Shown here: in pieces, positions 1-10,648 of the stretch
How the letters are laid out: each line of letters opens with the position of its first letter
How positions within the stretch are numbered: position 1 is the stretch's first letter
DNA from: Pedococcus badiiscoriae
GTDB lineage: Bacteria; Actinomycetota; Actinomycetes; Actinomycetales; Dermatophilaceae
Assembly (NCBI RefSeq): GCF_013408925.1
Contig: NZ_JACCAB010000001.1
Span: 2,914,001 to 2,978,000, forward strand
Length of the DNA: 64,000 bases
Direction of reading: 5' to 3'
The notes under the pieces: model-generated
What the model was told of the DNA's origin: nothing
Databases searched by the model: none
Seen by the model: only the letters and a program-made list of their open reading frames with translations
Program-made: the position numbers and the translations under genes

Positions 1-1
1 A

Positions 2-43
2 CCACCCACCGCCAGCCTGACCGGCCGCGTCGGTCGTGCGTGA
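2..43 (+). CDS. 3' end of an upstream gene, possibly NAD kinase
   Basis: An open frame enters from the left edge and ends with TGA at 41-43, just before recN. Only 13 codons are visible (tail ...LTGRVGRA), too little to identify from sequence. In M. tuberculosis and relatives the gene directly before recN is the NAD kinase ppnK/nadK, so that is the most likely identity, but this rests on gene order only. Confidence 0.3.
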   Translation, partial: PPTASLTGRVGRA

Positions 44-55
44 GAGGCTTCGACC

Positions 56-1777
56 GTGCTGTCCGAACTGAGGATCCAGGGACTCGGCGTCATTGACGAC
101 GCCGTGCTCGAGCTGCACCCGGGGCTGAACGTCGTCACCGGCGAGACCGGCGCGGGCAAGACCATGGTGGTCACCGGCCTGGGACTGCTGCTGGGCGCCC
201 GCGCGGATGCCGGACTGGTGCGCGCCGGAGCGGGCACGGCCGTGGTGGAGGGCGTCGTGGACGTGGCCAGCGACCATCCCGCCGCCCTGCGGGCCGCCGA
301 GGCTGGGGCAGACGTCGCCGACGGCCTCGTCCTGGTGCGCTCGGTGTCGGCCGAGGGCCGGTCCCGCGCCCACGTCGGAGGACGCACCGCTCCGGTCGGC
401 GTGCTCGGCGAGATCGGGGAGCACCTCGTCGCCGTCCACGGCCAGGCCGACCAGTGGCGACTGCGGCAGAGCGACCAGCACCGGGCCGTGCTCGACCAGT
501 TCGGCGGGGCACCGCTGGACAAGGTCCTCCAGCGCTATACCGAGGTCTACGAGGCCCACCGGGCCGCGGCCGCCGAGCTCGCGAGCCTGCGTGAGCAGGC
601 CCGGGACCGGGCCCGCGAGATCGAGGTCCTCCAGCACGGGCTCGAGCAGCTCGAGCAGGTCCACCCGCAGTCCGGCGAGGACGCCGACCTGCGGGTCGAG
701 GACGAACGCCTCGGTCACGCCGAGGGACTTCGCCGGGCGGCGTCCTTGGCCCACGACCACCTGGCCGGCGAGCAGGAGTATGCCGTGGAGTCGGCTCCCA
801 GCGCGGTCGAGCGGATCGCCGCGGCGCGTCAGGCCCTGACCGGCGAGGTCGAGCACGACCCCGCGCTGCGTGAGCTGGACCGCAGGCTGGCCGATCTCGG
901 GTACCTGGCCGCCGACCTGGCCGCGGATCTCAGCGGCTACCTCTCCGACGTGGAGGTCGACCCCGCCCGGATGGCCTGGGTCCAGCAGCGCCGCGCCGAC
1001 CTCACCACGCTGACCCGCAAGTACGGCGAGACCATCGACGACGTCCTGGAGTGGGGTCGCGTCTCGGCCCAACGGCTCGACACCCTGATGGGTTCGGACA
1101 GCCGGATCGAGGCCCTCGAGCCGGAGGTGGTCAGGCTCGCCCAGGAGCGTGACACCGCGGCGCAAGCCCTGACCAAGGCGCGCAGCGCCGCTGCCAAGCG
1201 CCTGGCTGCCGCCGTGACGGGCGAGCTCGCCCACCTGGCGATGGGTCAGGCGACCGTCGACGTGGCGGTCAGCCCCCGCACCGGTGGCCTGGCCGTCCAC
1301 GGCGGGGACGACGTCGAGATCCTGCTGGCGGCGAACCCCGGCAGCCCGGCCCGCACCGTGGCCAAGGCCGCCTCCGGTGGTGAGCTCTCGCGCGTCATGC
1401 TGGCGCTCGAGGTGGTCACCGGAGCAGCGGGTGGCAGCGACGTCCCCACGTTCGTCTTCGACGAGGTCGACGCGGGGGTCGGGGGCACCGCCGCCCTCGA
1501 CGTCGGAGCCCGGTTGGCTGCCCTCGCCCAGCACGCGCAGGTCGTGGTGGTGACGCACCTGCCCCAGGTGGCGGCCTACGCTGACCGGCACCTCGTGGTC
1601 CGCAAGTCCAGCGACGGGCACATCACCTCCAGTGGCGTGCACGCCCTCGAAGGGGAGGACCGCCTTCGCGAGCTGGCTCGGATGATGGCTGGCGTCGACA
1701 CCGGGACGTCTCTCGACCACGCCCGCGAGCTCGTGGACGAGACCGCCTCCCGGCGCGGCTCCGCCGCTCGCGTCTGA
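56..1777 (+). CDS. recN: DNA repair protein RecN
   Basis: SMC-like ATPase acting in double-strand break repair, thought to hold and process broken DNA ends. The 573-residue product has a Walker A motif GETGAGKT at residues 29-36, a central coiled-coil region rich in Glu, Arg and Ala (about 165-400), an ABC signature around residue 440 (SGGELSRV) and a Walker B with D-loop near 465 (FVFDEVDAGVGG), all in the family order and at full length. The start is GTG at 56. No SOS-box-like palindrome is visible in the 55 bases upstream, so the transcript probably begins further left with the preceding gene. SteA follows about 90 bp downstream, the same order as in mycobacteria. Confidence 0.97.
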   Translation: MLSELRIQGLGVIDDAVLELHPGLNVVTGETGAGKTMVVTGLGLLLGARADAGLVRAGAGTAVVEGVVDVASDHPAALRAAEAGADVADGLVLVRSVSAEGRSRAHVGGRTAPVGVLGEIGEHLVAVHGQADQWRLRQSDQHRAVLDQFGGAPLDKVLQRYTEVYEAHRAAAAELASLREQARDRAREIEVLQHGLEQLEQVHPQSGEDADLRVEDERLGHAEGLRRAASLAHDHLAGEQEYAVESAPSAVERIAAARQALTGEVEHDPALRELDRRLADLGYLAADLAADLSGYLSDVEVDPARMAWVQQRRADLTTLTRKYGETIDDVLEWGRVSAQRLDTLMGSDSRIEALEPEVVRLAQERDTAAQALTKARSAAAKRLAAAVTGELAHLAMGQATVDVAVSPRTGGLAVHGGDDVEILLAANPGSPARTVAKAASGGELSRVMLALEVVTGAAGGSDVPTFVFDEVDAGVGGTAALDVGARLAALAQHAQVVVVTHLPQVAAYADRHLVVRKSSDGHITSSGVHALEGEDRLRELARMMAGVDTGTSLDHARELVDETASRRGSAARV

Positions 1778-1870
1778 CCAGCGAAGCCGGGCGCCCTTGA
1801 CTCACGTCGCTGGCGGGCGCCCGCGTGGGGGCCGCGGCATACCTGAGGGCCCATGGGAGGATGGGACACC

Positions 1871-3055
1871 ATGCCTCTGAAGTTCCCCCGCCAACGTGCC
1901 CGCGACCCCGAGACCCCGGGGCTGCGCGGGCTGGTCCGCGTCGACGCCCGCACCAAGAACCTCACCAAGCGGCTGCGGCCCGGCGAGATCGCGGTCATCG
2001 ACCACCAGGACATCGACAAGGTCAGTGCCGAGGCGCTGCTGGCGTGCAGGCCCGCGGCAGTCATCAACGCGGCACCGTCGATCTCGGGGCGCTACCCCAA
2101 CCTCGGCCCCGAGATCCTCGTCGACGCGGGCATCCCGCTCATCGACAACGTCGGCAAGGACGTGATGCACGACCTGCACGAAGGCCAGCAGGTCCGGATC
2201 GAGGGCGATGAGGTCTGGGTGGGCGACGAGGTCGTCGCCAAGGGGCAGGCGTTCGACCATGACCTGGTCCAGTCGTCCATGGTCGAGGCGCGGGCCGGTC
2301 TCGCGGTGCAGCTCGAGGCCTTCGCGGCGAACACCATGGAGTACCTCCGCCGCGAGCGGGAGCTGCTGCTGGACGGCGTCGGGGTCCCCGAGATCCGGAC
2401 CAAGATCGATGGTCGGCACGCCCTGATCGTCGTCCGCGGCTATCACTACAAGGAAGACCTGCGCATGCTGCGCAGCTACATCCGCGAGTACCGCCCGATC
2501 CTCATCGGTGTGGACGGTGGGGCCGACGCGCTCCTCGAGGTCGGGCTCATGCCCGACCTGGTCGTCGGCGACATGGACTCGGTCTCGGACTCGACCCTGC
2601 GCTGCGGCGCCGAGATCGTCGTGCACGCCTACCGCGACGGCAACGCCCCCGGTCTGGAGCGGGTTCGACGCCTGGGGATCGAGCCCGTCGTCTTCCCGGC
2701 CACCGGGACCAGCGAGGACGTCGCGATGCTCCTCGCCGATGACAAGGGTGCCGAGCTCATCGTTGCCGTCGGCACGCACGCCACCCTGGTCGAGTTCCTC
2801 GACAAGGGTCGCAGCGGCATGGCCAGCACCTTCCTGACCCGACTGCGCGTGGGCGGCAAGCTCATCGACGCCAAGGGTGTCAGCCGGCTCTACCGCTCGC
2901 GGATCTCCAATCTCGCCCTCACCAGCATGCTGCTGGTGGGGCTGTGCGCCCTGTTCGCGGCGCTGTGGTCCACCACGGGTGGGCGCGCGTTCCTCCAGGT
3001 ACTCGGCGCCCGCTGGGATGACATCTGGTCCTTCGTCGTAGGAATTGTCACGTGA
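1871..3055 (+). CDS. steA: Cytokinetic ring protein SteA homolog
   Basis: SteA works with SteB at the division septum in corynebacteria, where the pair influences daughter-cell separation and RipA activity. The 394-residue product has a thiamin-pyrophosphokinase-like fold with the GDMDS motif near residue 232, and a single hydrophobic helix near residues 345-365 followed by a short tail, consistent with a C-terminal membrane anchor. An in-frame ATG exists at 1853, but the GGGAGG at 1855-1860 is well placed for the ATG at 1871, which gives the MPLKFPRQ start, so I chose 1871. The 3' end overlaps steB by 4 bp. The family role is known from Corynebacterium; function here is inferred from homology and pairing. 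Confidence 0.88.
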   Translation: MPLKFPRQRARDPETPGLRGLVRVDARTKNLTKRLRPGEIAVIDHQDIDKVSAEALLACRPAAVINAAPSISGRYPNLGPEILVDAGIPLIDNVGKDVMHDLHEGQQVRIEGDEVWVGDEVVAKGQAFDHDLVQSSMVEARAGLAVQLEAFAANTMEYLRRERELLLDGVGVPEIRTKIDGRHALIVVRGYHYKEDLRMLRSYIREYRPILIGVDGGADALLEVGLMPDLVVGDMDSVSDSTLRCGAEIVVHAYRDGNAPGLERVRRLGIEPVVFPATGTSEDVAMLLADDKGAELIVAVGTHATLVEFLDKGRSGMASTFLTRLRVGGKLIDAKGVSRLYRSRISNLALTSMLLVGLCALFAALWSTTGGRAFLQVLGARWDDIWSFVVGIVT

Positions 3056-3993
3056 TCGACTTCCGTTACCACCTCGTCTCCATCGTCTCGATCTTCATGG
3101 CCCTCGCCGTGGGCATCGTGCTCGGCGCCGGCCCGCTCAAGGAGAACATCGGCAACACGCTCACCTCCGAGGTCGCGAACCTGCGGGCCGACAAGGCCGC
3201 CCTGCGCAGTGAGCTCACCGCGGCCGACAAGGGCACCCAGGCCCGAGACGAGTTCACCTTGGCGAGCAACCGCACCCTGCTCGCGGGGCGGCTCAAGGGC
3301 ACCACGGTGACCCTCGTCGTGCTGCCGGGCGCCGACTCGAACCTGGTCAAGACCACCCAGGGCACCCTGGCCACGGCTGGTGCGGTGGTCGGATCGACGA
3401 TCTCGGTGCAGGACACCTGGGTCGACCAGGACAAGGCGGCGTTCAGGGCGACCCTGGGCCAGCAGCTGGCCAGCCAGGTCGGCGTGCCCATCGACCAGTC
3501 CGGGGGTGACGTCGTCAACGCCGTGCTCGCGCGGTCGGTGCTGGCCAAGGCCGGCTCCACGTCCACCGGCGCGGCCGCGGCCCTCGAGGGCCTGCGCACC
3601 GGCGAGCTCATCCGCTACACCCCGGACAAGGTCACCGCATCCTCGGTCGCCGTCATCGTGGCCGGGATGGTGACCGGTTCGGACGCGGCGGTCCGCGAAC
3701 AGCGCGCGACCGGACTGAGCCACCTGGCCGGTGCCCTCGACGCGGCCGGTGCCGGAGCAGTCCTCGTCACCCAGAGCCTTGCCCCCGGGGCGACGAACAC
3801 GACGTCCGTGGTCAGCACCTCGCGTGCGGACGGTGACCAGTCGAAGCTCCTGTCCACGGTCGACGACGCCGACATCCCGATGGGCCAGGCCAGCCTCGTC
3901 TTCGGTGTGCTCGAGCAGGAGGCCGGAAGGTCCGGTCAGTACGGCCTCGCGCCGGACTCCTCGGCGACCTTCCCCCCGCTGGCGACCAAGTAG
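3052..3993 (+). CDS. steB: SteB/MctB-family membrane protein
   Basis: Partner of SteA. The 313-residue protein starts MIDFRYHLVSIVSIF and has one N-terminal transmembrane segment (about residues 8-28), then a short coiled coil (about 35-65) and a large extracytoplasmic domain rich in Ala, Thr and Val. This is the MctB (Rv1698) family; the mycobacterial member was proposed as a copper-efflux channel, whereas corynebacterial SteB stabilises SteA at the septum. The first TM and coiled coil fit the SteB model. The GTG start at 3052 overlaps the steA stop (GTGA), implying translational coupling. I see no metal-binding clusters that would argue for copper transport. Confidence 0.85.
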   Translation: MIDFRYHLVSIVSIFMALAVGIVLGAGPLKENIGNTLTSEVANLRADKAALRSELTAADKGTQARDEFTLASNRTLLAGRLKGTTVTLVVLPGADSNLVKTTQGTLATAGAVVGSTISVQDTWVDQDKAAFRATLGQQLASQVGVPIDQSGGDVVNAVLARSVLAKAGSTSTGAAAALEGLRTGELIRYTPDKVTASSVAVIVAGMVTGSDAAVREQRATGLSHLAGALDAAGAGAVLVTQSLAPGATNTTSVVSTSRADGDQSKLLSTVDDADIPMGQASLVFGVLEQEAGRSGQYGLAPDSSATFPPLATK

Positions 3994-3998
3994 CCGCC

Positions 3999-4859
3999 GT
4001 GCGTGCACTGGTGTCCGGCGCCGTCGCGGGCGCGCTCGCGGCCTCGACACTGCGCCTGCTGCGCCACCGCCCGCCCGGTGGCGCGACCACCTGGGACCGC
4101 ACCAACCACGCCGGGCGCACCGTCACCCTCCTCGAGGGCCCCGCGTATGCCGTCGGGGCAGCGGGCGCGTCGGCCCTGCTGGGTGCCGGCCCGGGCCCAG
4201 TCGTCGCCGCGGCGGCCTCCGCCGGACTCGGCGCCCTCGACGACCTGGCCGGGGACTCGGACAGCAAAGGTCTCAAGGGACACCTGGGCGCGCTCGCCCG
4301 CGGGCAGGTCACGACGGGGGCCGTCAAGATCCTCGGCCTCGGCGTCACGGGCCTGGTGTCCGCCGCCCTCATCGACCGGGCCGGGGTCAGCGACGGGGCC
4401 TGGGTCACCGACCGTGCCCACGCTGGGGGAGGCAGCCGCCCGCGCGGCATACCCGGTGCGATCGACACGCTCGTCGGGGGTGCGGTGATCGCCGGCACGG
4501 CGAACCTGCTCAACCTGCTCGACCTGCGCCCCGGTCGTGCCCTCAAGGCGACGATCCTGCTCGGCGCGCTCACCGCCACCTCGCCGGGTTCGGCGGCTGC
4601 GGCGGGAGCCGCCACCGGTGCCGCCATCGGCCTGCTCCGCCCGGACCTGGCTGGTGAGGCGATGCTCGGTGACACCGGCGCCAACAGCGCGGGCGCCCTG
4701 CTCGGCGCCGCGCTGGTCCAGCGCGCGGGGCGCCGCGGCCGGCTGGTCGCCCTCGCCGCCCTGACGGCCCTGACCCTGGCGTCCGAGAGGGTCTCGTTCA
4801 CCCGGGTGATCGAGTCCACCCCCGGGCTGCGCGAGCTCGACGCCCTGGGTCGTCGATGA
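3999..4859 (+). CDS. MraY/WecA-like polyprenyl-phosphate sugar-1-P transferase homolog
   Basis: The 286-residue integral membrane protein carries hallmarks of the polyprenyl-phosphate N-acetylhexosamine-1-phosphate transferase family: an Asp-Asp pair near residue 78 (ALDDLAGDSDSKG), a cytoplasmic NLLNLLDL segment near 168 corresponding to the family NxxNxxDG motif, and GDTGANSAGALLG near 223 matching the GDsGs motif. It is shorter than MraY (about 330-360) and the DG of the nucleotide motif is replaced, so substrate cannot be assigned. It sits 5 bp after steB and directly before a MurJ-like flippase and a GT4 glycosyltransferase, suggesting it makes the first lipid-linked sugar of a surface glycan. 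That pathway is inference. Confidence 0.72.
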   Translation: MRALVSGAVAGALAASTLRLLRHRPPGGATTWDRTNHAGRTVTLLEGPAYAVGAAGASALLGAGPGPVVAAAASAGLGALDDLAGDSDSKGLKGHLGALARGQVTTGAVKILGLGVTGLVSAALIDRAGVSDGAWVTDRAHAGGGSRPRGIPGAIDTLVGGAVIAGTANLLNLLDLRPGRALKATILLGALTATSPGSAAAAGAATGAAIGLLRPDLAGEAMLGDTGANSAGALLGAALVQRAGRRGRLVALAALTALTLASERVSFTRVIESTPGLRELDALGRR

Positions 4860-4866
4860 CTGCGCG

Positions 4867-6522
4867 GTGCCGTCGATGACCACCACGTCGGTGGGCTCGT
4901 CCGTCGCGAAGGCCGCCGCGGTCATCGCGGTCGTCACCCTGCTCGCCCGGGTGGCCGGCTTCGGGCGGACCATCGTGTTCTCGCGCACCGTCGGCGCGGG
5001 TGGCGTGGGTGACACGTACCAGACCGTCAACATGCTCCCCAACGTCGTCTACGAGGTCGCCGCCGGCGGAGCTCTGGCCGCCGTGGCGGTGCCCCTCATC
5101 GCCGGCCAGCTCGGGGCGGGACGCCGGGAGGACGCGGACCGGACCGCCTCGGCCCTGCTGACCTGGGCGGTCACCGTGCTGGTGCCGCTCTCCATCCTGC
5201 TGGCGCTGTCGGCGCCGTGGCTGAGCAAGGCCCTGCTCGGCCACACCGCAATGCCGGGCGCGGCAGACCTCGGCACGACCATGTTGCTGGTCTTCGCTCC
5301 GCAGGTAGCCCTCTACGGCGTCGGGGTCGTGCTCGCGGGGGTGCTGCAGGCGCACCGGAGGTTCCTCGCCGCGGCCCTCGCCCCGCTGCTGTCCAGCCTC
5401 GTGGTCATCGCCGCGTACCTCGGGTACCGCGCGGTGGCCGAGCCGCGGACCACGCCTGCGAACATCTCCAGCGGGGCGACCTGGGTGCTGGCGGGCGGGA
5501 CGACCCTCGGGGTGGTCGTGCTGAGCCTGCCGCTGCTGGTGCCCGCCCTGCGGGCCGGCGTACGGCTGCGGCCGACCTTGACCTTCCCCGAAGGAGTGGC
5601 CCGGCGGGCCGGCTCGCTGGCCGGGGCGGGCGTCCTGGCCCTGGTCGCCCAGCAGGCCGCGGTCTCGACCACCCTGTGGCTCACCCACGCGCCGCGCACG
5701 ATCGACACCGGCGTCGTCAACGTCTACGCCTACGTCCAGGCGGTCTACCTCCTGCCGTATGCCGTGCTGGCCGTGCCGATCGCGACGTCCGCCTTCCCGG
5801 CGCTGGCCCGGTCGGGCGCCCTGGAGGCGCTCCAGGAGCACGGAGGGACCCCCGCGAGGGACACCCTCGCGGCCGCCCTGCGGGCGATCCTGCTGCTCAC
5901 AGCCGGTGCGGTCACGGTGCTGATGGCCGTCTCCCGACCTATCGGGGTGTTCTTCGACTCGTTCGACAGCGCCCGCAGCTCCGGGGGAGCCGCGGCGTTG
6001 ACGGCGCTGCCCGGTGCCCTGTCGGCGTATGCACCGGGCCTCGTGGGGCTCTCCGTGGCAGCACTGCTGACCAGGGCGCTCTACCTCCGAGGGCGCCCGC
6101 TGCACGCCGCACTGGCCGTCGCGGCGGGATGGGCCCTGGCCGCCCTCATCCCGTTGGTGCTGATCCCCGAGGGCTCTGTCGCGGGAACGACGCTCGGACT
6201 GCTCGGCATCGGCTCGACGGTCGGCATGACGGTCTCCGCGGTGGTCCTGGCGCTCCTGGTGCGCAAGGCCTGGGGCGTCGAGGCGATCCAGGGCTCGGGC
6301 CGCACCCTCGGTGCGGCCGTCGTGGCGGTCGCGGTGGGCCTGGCGATCGGCGACACCGTGGCACGCCAGCTGTCGCCGAGCGGGACGTGGTCGGCCCTGG
6401 GCAGCGGGCTGCTCGTGGCGCTGGTGACCGTGGTGGCCTACCTCGGCGTCATGATGGTCGCCGACCGGAAGGCCATGACGGCCCTGCGCGACCGTGGCCG
6501 GCGCCGGGGGACCTCCGCGTGA
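4867..6522 (+). CDS. MurJ/MviN-like lipid flippase
   Basis: Polytopic membrane protein of 551 residues from the GTG at 4867 (an in-frame ATG at 4876 is equally possible). It has about 14 hydrophobic segments and MOP-superfamily MurJ features: a GFGRTIVFSRTVGAGGVGD segment after TM1 and NMLPNVVYEVAAGGAL after that, both typical of MurJ. True MurJ flips lipid II, but actinobacteria usually keep a separate large MurJ near the replication origin, so this copy beside a WecA-like transferase and a glycosyltransferase may move a different polyprenyl-linked glycan. Its stop overlaps the next gene by 4 bp (GTGA). Family assignment is firm; substrate is inference. Confidence 0.85.
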   Translation: MPSMTTTSVGSSVAKAAAVIAVVTLLARVAGFGRTIVFSRTVGAGGVGDTYQTVNMLPNVVYEVAAGGALAAVAVPLIAGQLGAGRREDADRTASALLTWAVTVLVPLSILLALSAPWLSKALLGHTAMPGAADLGTTMLLVFAPQVALYGVGVVLAGVLQAHRRFLAAALAPLLSSLVVIAAYLGYRAVAEPRTTPANISSGATWVLAGGTTLGVVVLSLPLLVPALRAGVRLRPTLTFPEGVARRAGSLAGAGVLALVAQQAAVSTTLWLTHAPRTIDTGVVNVYAYVQAVYLLPYAVLAVPIATSAFPALARSGALEALQEHGGTPARDTLAAALRAILLLTAGAVTVLMAVSRPIGVFFDSFDSARSSGGAAALTALPGALSAYAPGLVGLSVAALLTRALYLRGRPLHAALAVAAGWALAALIPLVLIPEGSVAGTTLGLLGIGSTVGMTVSAVVLALLVRKAWGVEAIQGSGRTLGAAVVAVAVGLAIGDTVARQLSPSGTWSALGSGLLVALVTVVAYLGVMMVADRKAMTALRDRGRRRGTSA

Positions 6523-7655
6523 GGGTCGTCATGCTCCTGGGCCGCAGCACCGGCGGCATCGGCACCCACGTCGCCGACCTCACCGCGGACCTGCGGGCGC
6601 TGGGCGCCGACGTCACCGTCGTCACCGACCGGTCCACGGCTGAGCGGTTCGCCCTGTCCGGCGCCCGGCTGTGGTGGCCGGGCAGGAGCTCGGGACTCCT
6701 CGGATCCCTGCGCGGGCTCTGGCGGTTGCGCGGGCTGGCGCGAGGCGCTGACGTGCTGCATGCCCACGGCCACCAGGCGGGCCTGGTTGCCGTGGTCGCG
6801 ACGGCGGGCACGGGGACCCCCGTGGTTGTCAGCCAGCACAATGCTGTCCTGGGAGCCGGTCCGCGGCGACGCCTGCTCGACGGCATCCTGCGCCTGGTGG
6901 CCCGTCGGGCCACGCTCGTGACCGGCGCCAGCAGCGACCTGGTCGACCAGGCGGTGCGGATGGGCGCGCCTCAGGCGCGGCTGGCGGCCGTGCCCTCACC
7001 CCGGGTGCAGGAACTCCTCGAGCGGGAGCCGCTCGCCGACGACGCACGACGCGCCCTGGCCGCAGAGCTGTTGCAGGAGAACGGGATCGAGACGGAGCCG
7101 GGTACGCCGATGGTGCTGACCATCGCCAGGATCGCTCCCCAGAAGGACCTCGCGACCCTCGTCGACGCCGCCGCCTCGACCGCGTCCGGGATGGACGGCA
7201 CCCGTGCGCCAGGACCGGTGTGGGTGGTGGTGGGGGAGGGCGACGACGCCCTGCTCACCAGCCTGCGGCGGCGGGCCCTGGCGCAGGCTGCACCCGTGCA
7301 CTTCGTGGGTGCGCAGCCCGACCCCGGTCGCTGGCTGCGTGCGGCCGACGTGTTCGTGCTCACCTCGACCTGGGAGGCCCGGGCGCTCGTCGTCCAGGAG
7401 GCGATGGCGGCGGGCGTGCCGGTCGTGGCGACTGACGCCGGGGGGCTGCCCGACCTCGTGGGCGGTGTCGGCGTGCTCGTGCCGGTCGGGCGGGCGGACG
7501 AGACGGCGGACGCCGTGGGGCGCTACCTCGCCGAGCCGGCCGCCCGGCATACGGCGTCGGCGGCGGGCCGCGAGCGGGCCGCATCGTGGGATGACGGCAA
7601 AGCCACGGCGAGTCGCTGGCACGAGTGGTACGCAGCGCTGCCCGGCATGACGTAG
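6519..7655 (+). CDS. GT4-family glycosyltransferase
   Basis: The 378-residue product has a GT-B fold layout: an N-terminal domain opening [18 protein letters not shown], with the glycine loop that contacts acceptor or nucleotide, and a C-terminal nucleotide-sugar domain with [19 protein letters not shown] near residue 285, followed by DAGGLPDLV, the family E-x7-E region. The GTG start at 6519 overlaps the flippase stop by 4 bp, so three cassette genes are coupled. The same frame is open far upstream through the flippase gene, but that is shadow coding. Likely adds sugars to a polyprenyl-linked intermediate; donor and acceptor are unknown. Confidence 0.85.
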   Translation: MRVVMLLGRSTGGIGTHVADLTADLRALGADVTVVTDRSTAERFALSGARLWWPGRSSGLLGSLRGLWRLRGLARGADVLHAHGHQAGLVAVVATAGTGTPVVVSQHNAVLGAGPRRRLLDGILRLVARRATLVTGASSDLVDQAVRMGAPQARLAAVPSPRVQELLEREPLADDARRALAAELLQENGIETEPGTPMVLTIARIAPQKDLATLVDAAASTASGMDGTRAPGPVWVVVGEGDDALLTSLRRRALAQAAPVHFVGAQPDPGRWLRAADVFVLTSTWEARALVVQEAMAAGVPVVATDAGGLPDLVGGVGVLVPVGRADETADAVGRYLAEPAARHTASAAGRERAASWDDGKATASRWHEWYAALPGMT

Positions 7656-7658
7656 GCT
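7653..7658 (+). promoter_or_regulatory. -10 element of pyrG
   Basis: TAGGCT lies 8 nt before the GTG at 7667, overlapping the 3' end of the glycosyltransferase gene. This places transcription start at or next to the start codon. No convincing -35 was seen. Confidence 0.4.
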
Positions 7659-7666
7659 TGAACCCC

Positions 7667-9369
<1,703 letters not shown>

Positions 9370-9373
<4 letters not shown>

Positions 9374-10041
9374 CCGACGGGCCCGAAGGCTCGCACGGGT
9401 CGGGCGGGACGGCGCCGCTCGCCGACCGCCACGAGTCGCTGCCCGTGCGCCACTCGGAGGTGGCGATGCACGGACGGGTCTGGGACGTCGTGCGCGACCG
9501 CGTCGACCTGGGCGAGGCCGGTGAGGTCACGCGGGAGTACGTCCGCCACCCCGGCGCCGTGGCCGTGGCCGCCCTGGACGAGCAGGGCCGGCTCTGCCTC
9601 ATCCAGCAGTACCGGCACCCCGTGCGGACGTTCGAGTGGGAGATCCCGGCCGGGCTCCTCGACGTCGCGGGGGAGGCGCCGCAGCTGGGCGCCGCCCGTG
9701 AGCTGCACGAGGAGGCGGACCTGGTCGCCGCCACCTGGCACGTGCTCGCCGACTACGTCAGCTCACCCGGGGGCCTCGACGAGGCCCTGCGCATCTACCT
9801 CGCCCGCGACCTCACCGCCGTGCCCGAGTCCGAGCGCCACGTCAGGGACGGCGAGGAGCTGGGTATGCCGGTGCGCTGGGTCCCGCTCGAAGAGGTGCGT
9901 GACGCGGTCCTCGCGGGGCGCGTGCACAACGCCACGGTGACGATCGCGGCGCTGGCGGCACTGGCAGCCAGGGAGCTGGGCTGGACCACGCTCCGGGCGC
10001 CCGACGCCCCGTGGCCCAGCCACCCGGCACACCGGGGCTAG
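9370..10041 (+). CDS. NUDIX hydrolase, ADP-ribose pyrophosphatase type
   Basis: The 223-residue product contains a Nudix box beginning GLLDVAGE and continuing RELHEEADL (about residues 96-118); the usual Gly near the end of the box is Asp, otherwise the metal-binding Glu residues are intact. The context after pyrG and the N-terminal beta-strand domain match the mycobacterial ADP-ribose pyrophosphatase Rv1700, which hydrolyses ADP-ribose and related nucleotides. The GTG start overlaps the pyrG stop. The stop codon TAG shares the CTAG at 10038-10041 with the stop of the convergent gene. Confidence 0.9.
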
Positions 10042-10505
10042 ACAGGCTGGATGGGGCTGGTTTGCGCCGGTCGGCGCAGTCGGGGCAGGACGTCCACCAA
10101 GAGCGCGAGGCCGAAGAGCGCGCCGAGCAGGAGCAGCCCGACATAGGGGTCGAACGTCTCGACCCGGCTCTGGGCCACGTTGTCCGCCGGGGTCAGGGCC
10201 ACCGTCACGATGGGCGACACCCAGCTGTCCGGCACCAGGCTCATCAGCGCCCTCACGCTGACCACGATCGACAGGGACGCGATCGTGCCCGCGGTGAGGG
10301 ACGCCTGCACCAGCCCCCCGCGGCGAGACGAGTAGCCAGCACCCGCTGCGGCGGCGAACACCAGGAGGGCGGCCACCGTGGCGTCGCCGGGCACGACGTG
10401 GCCAATCCCGACGACCGCCAGCCAGAGCAGGGCCGCGCTCGCCCCGAAGGCCGTGCCGACTTCCAGTGCGGCGCGTCGGGCGCCGATCCACCCACGGGTA
10501 CTCAT
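10038..10505 (-). CDS. Small integral membrane protein of unknown function
   Basis: The 155-residue product, starting MSTRGWIGARRA at the ATG ending at 10505, has about four hydrophobic segments (near residues 18-36, 42-58, 68-85 and 122-142) and no recognised motif. The arrangement of helices in two pairs with a longer extracytoplasmic stretch around 88-118 is all that can be said. The gene is convergent with the NUDIX gene and divergent from the YchJ-like gene. A longer frame to the left of this ATG exists, but its sequence is Arg/Pro/Ser-rich and reads through a tandem repeat, so I reject it as coding. Confidence 0.65.
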   Translation of the reverse strand: MSTRGWIGARRAALEVGTAFGASAALLWLAVVGIGHVVPGDATVAALLVFAAAAGAGYSSRRGGLVQASLTAGTIASLSIVVSVRALMSLVPDSWVSPIVTVALTPADNVAQSRVETFDPYVGLLLLGALFGLALLVDVLPRLRRPAQTSPIQPV

Positions 10506-10549
10506 GCCACGACGGTAGGTCTGTCGCTCGGCCGACGGCTCAACCCGTT

Positions 10550-10609
10550 GCAGTAGTGGAGGCCGCAGTGGTGGAGGCCGCGGTAGGGGACGCCGCAGTT
10601 GTGGACGGA
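10550..10609. repeat. Degenerate 15-bp tandem repeat, four units, intergenic
   Basis: Four head-to-tail units based on GCAGTGGTGGAGGCC fill the divergent gap between the small membrane protein and the YchJ-like gene. The units differ at a few positions each. It does not read as a convincing protein on either strand. Similar period-15 arrays occur inside genes elsewhere in the window. Confidence 0.7.
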
Positions 10610-10636
10610 GGCAGGGCACGGCCCGTGGCGCTGCGC

Positions 10637-10642
10637 TAGCGT
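10637..10642 (+). promoter_or_regulatory. -10 element for a leaderless transcript
   Basis: TAGCGT is followed by exactly 6 nt and an ATG at 10649, the usual geometry of an actinobacterial leaderless mRNA. The transcript would begin with a 25-codon ORF and then the YchJ-like gene. Confidence 0.5.
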
Positions 10643-10648
10643 GACGCC

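Noticed and set aside
5217..6518. An N-terminal extension of the GT4 glycosyltransferase through the flippase gene
   Set aside because: The flippase is clearly coded in another frame and GTG 6519 with the GTGA overlap gives the family N-terminus.
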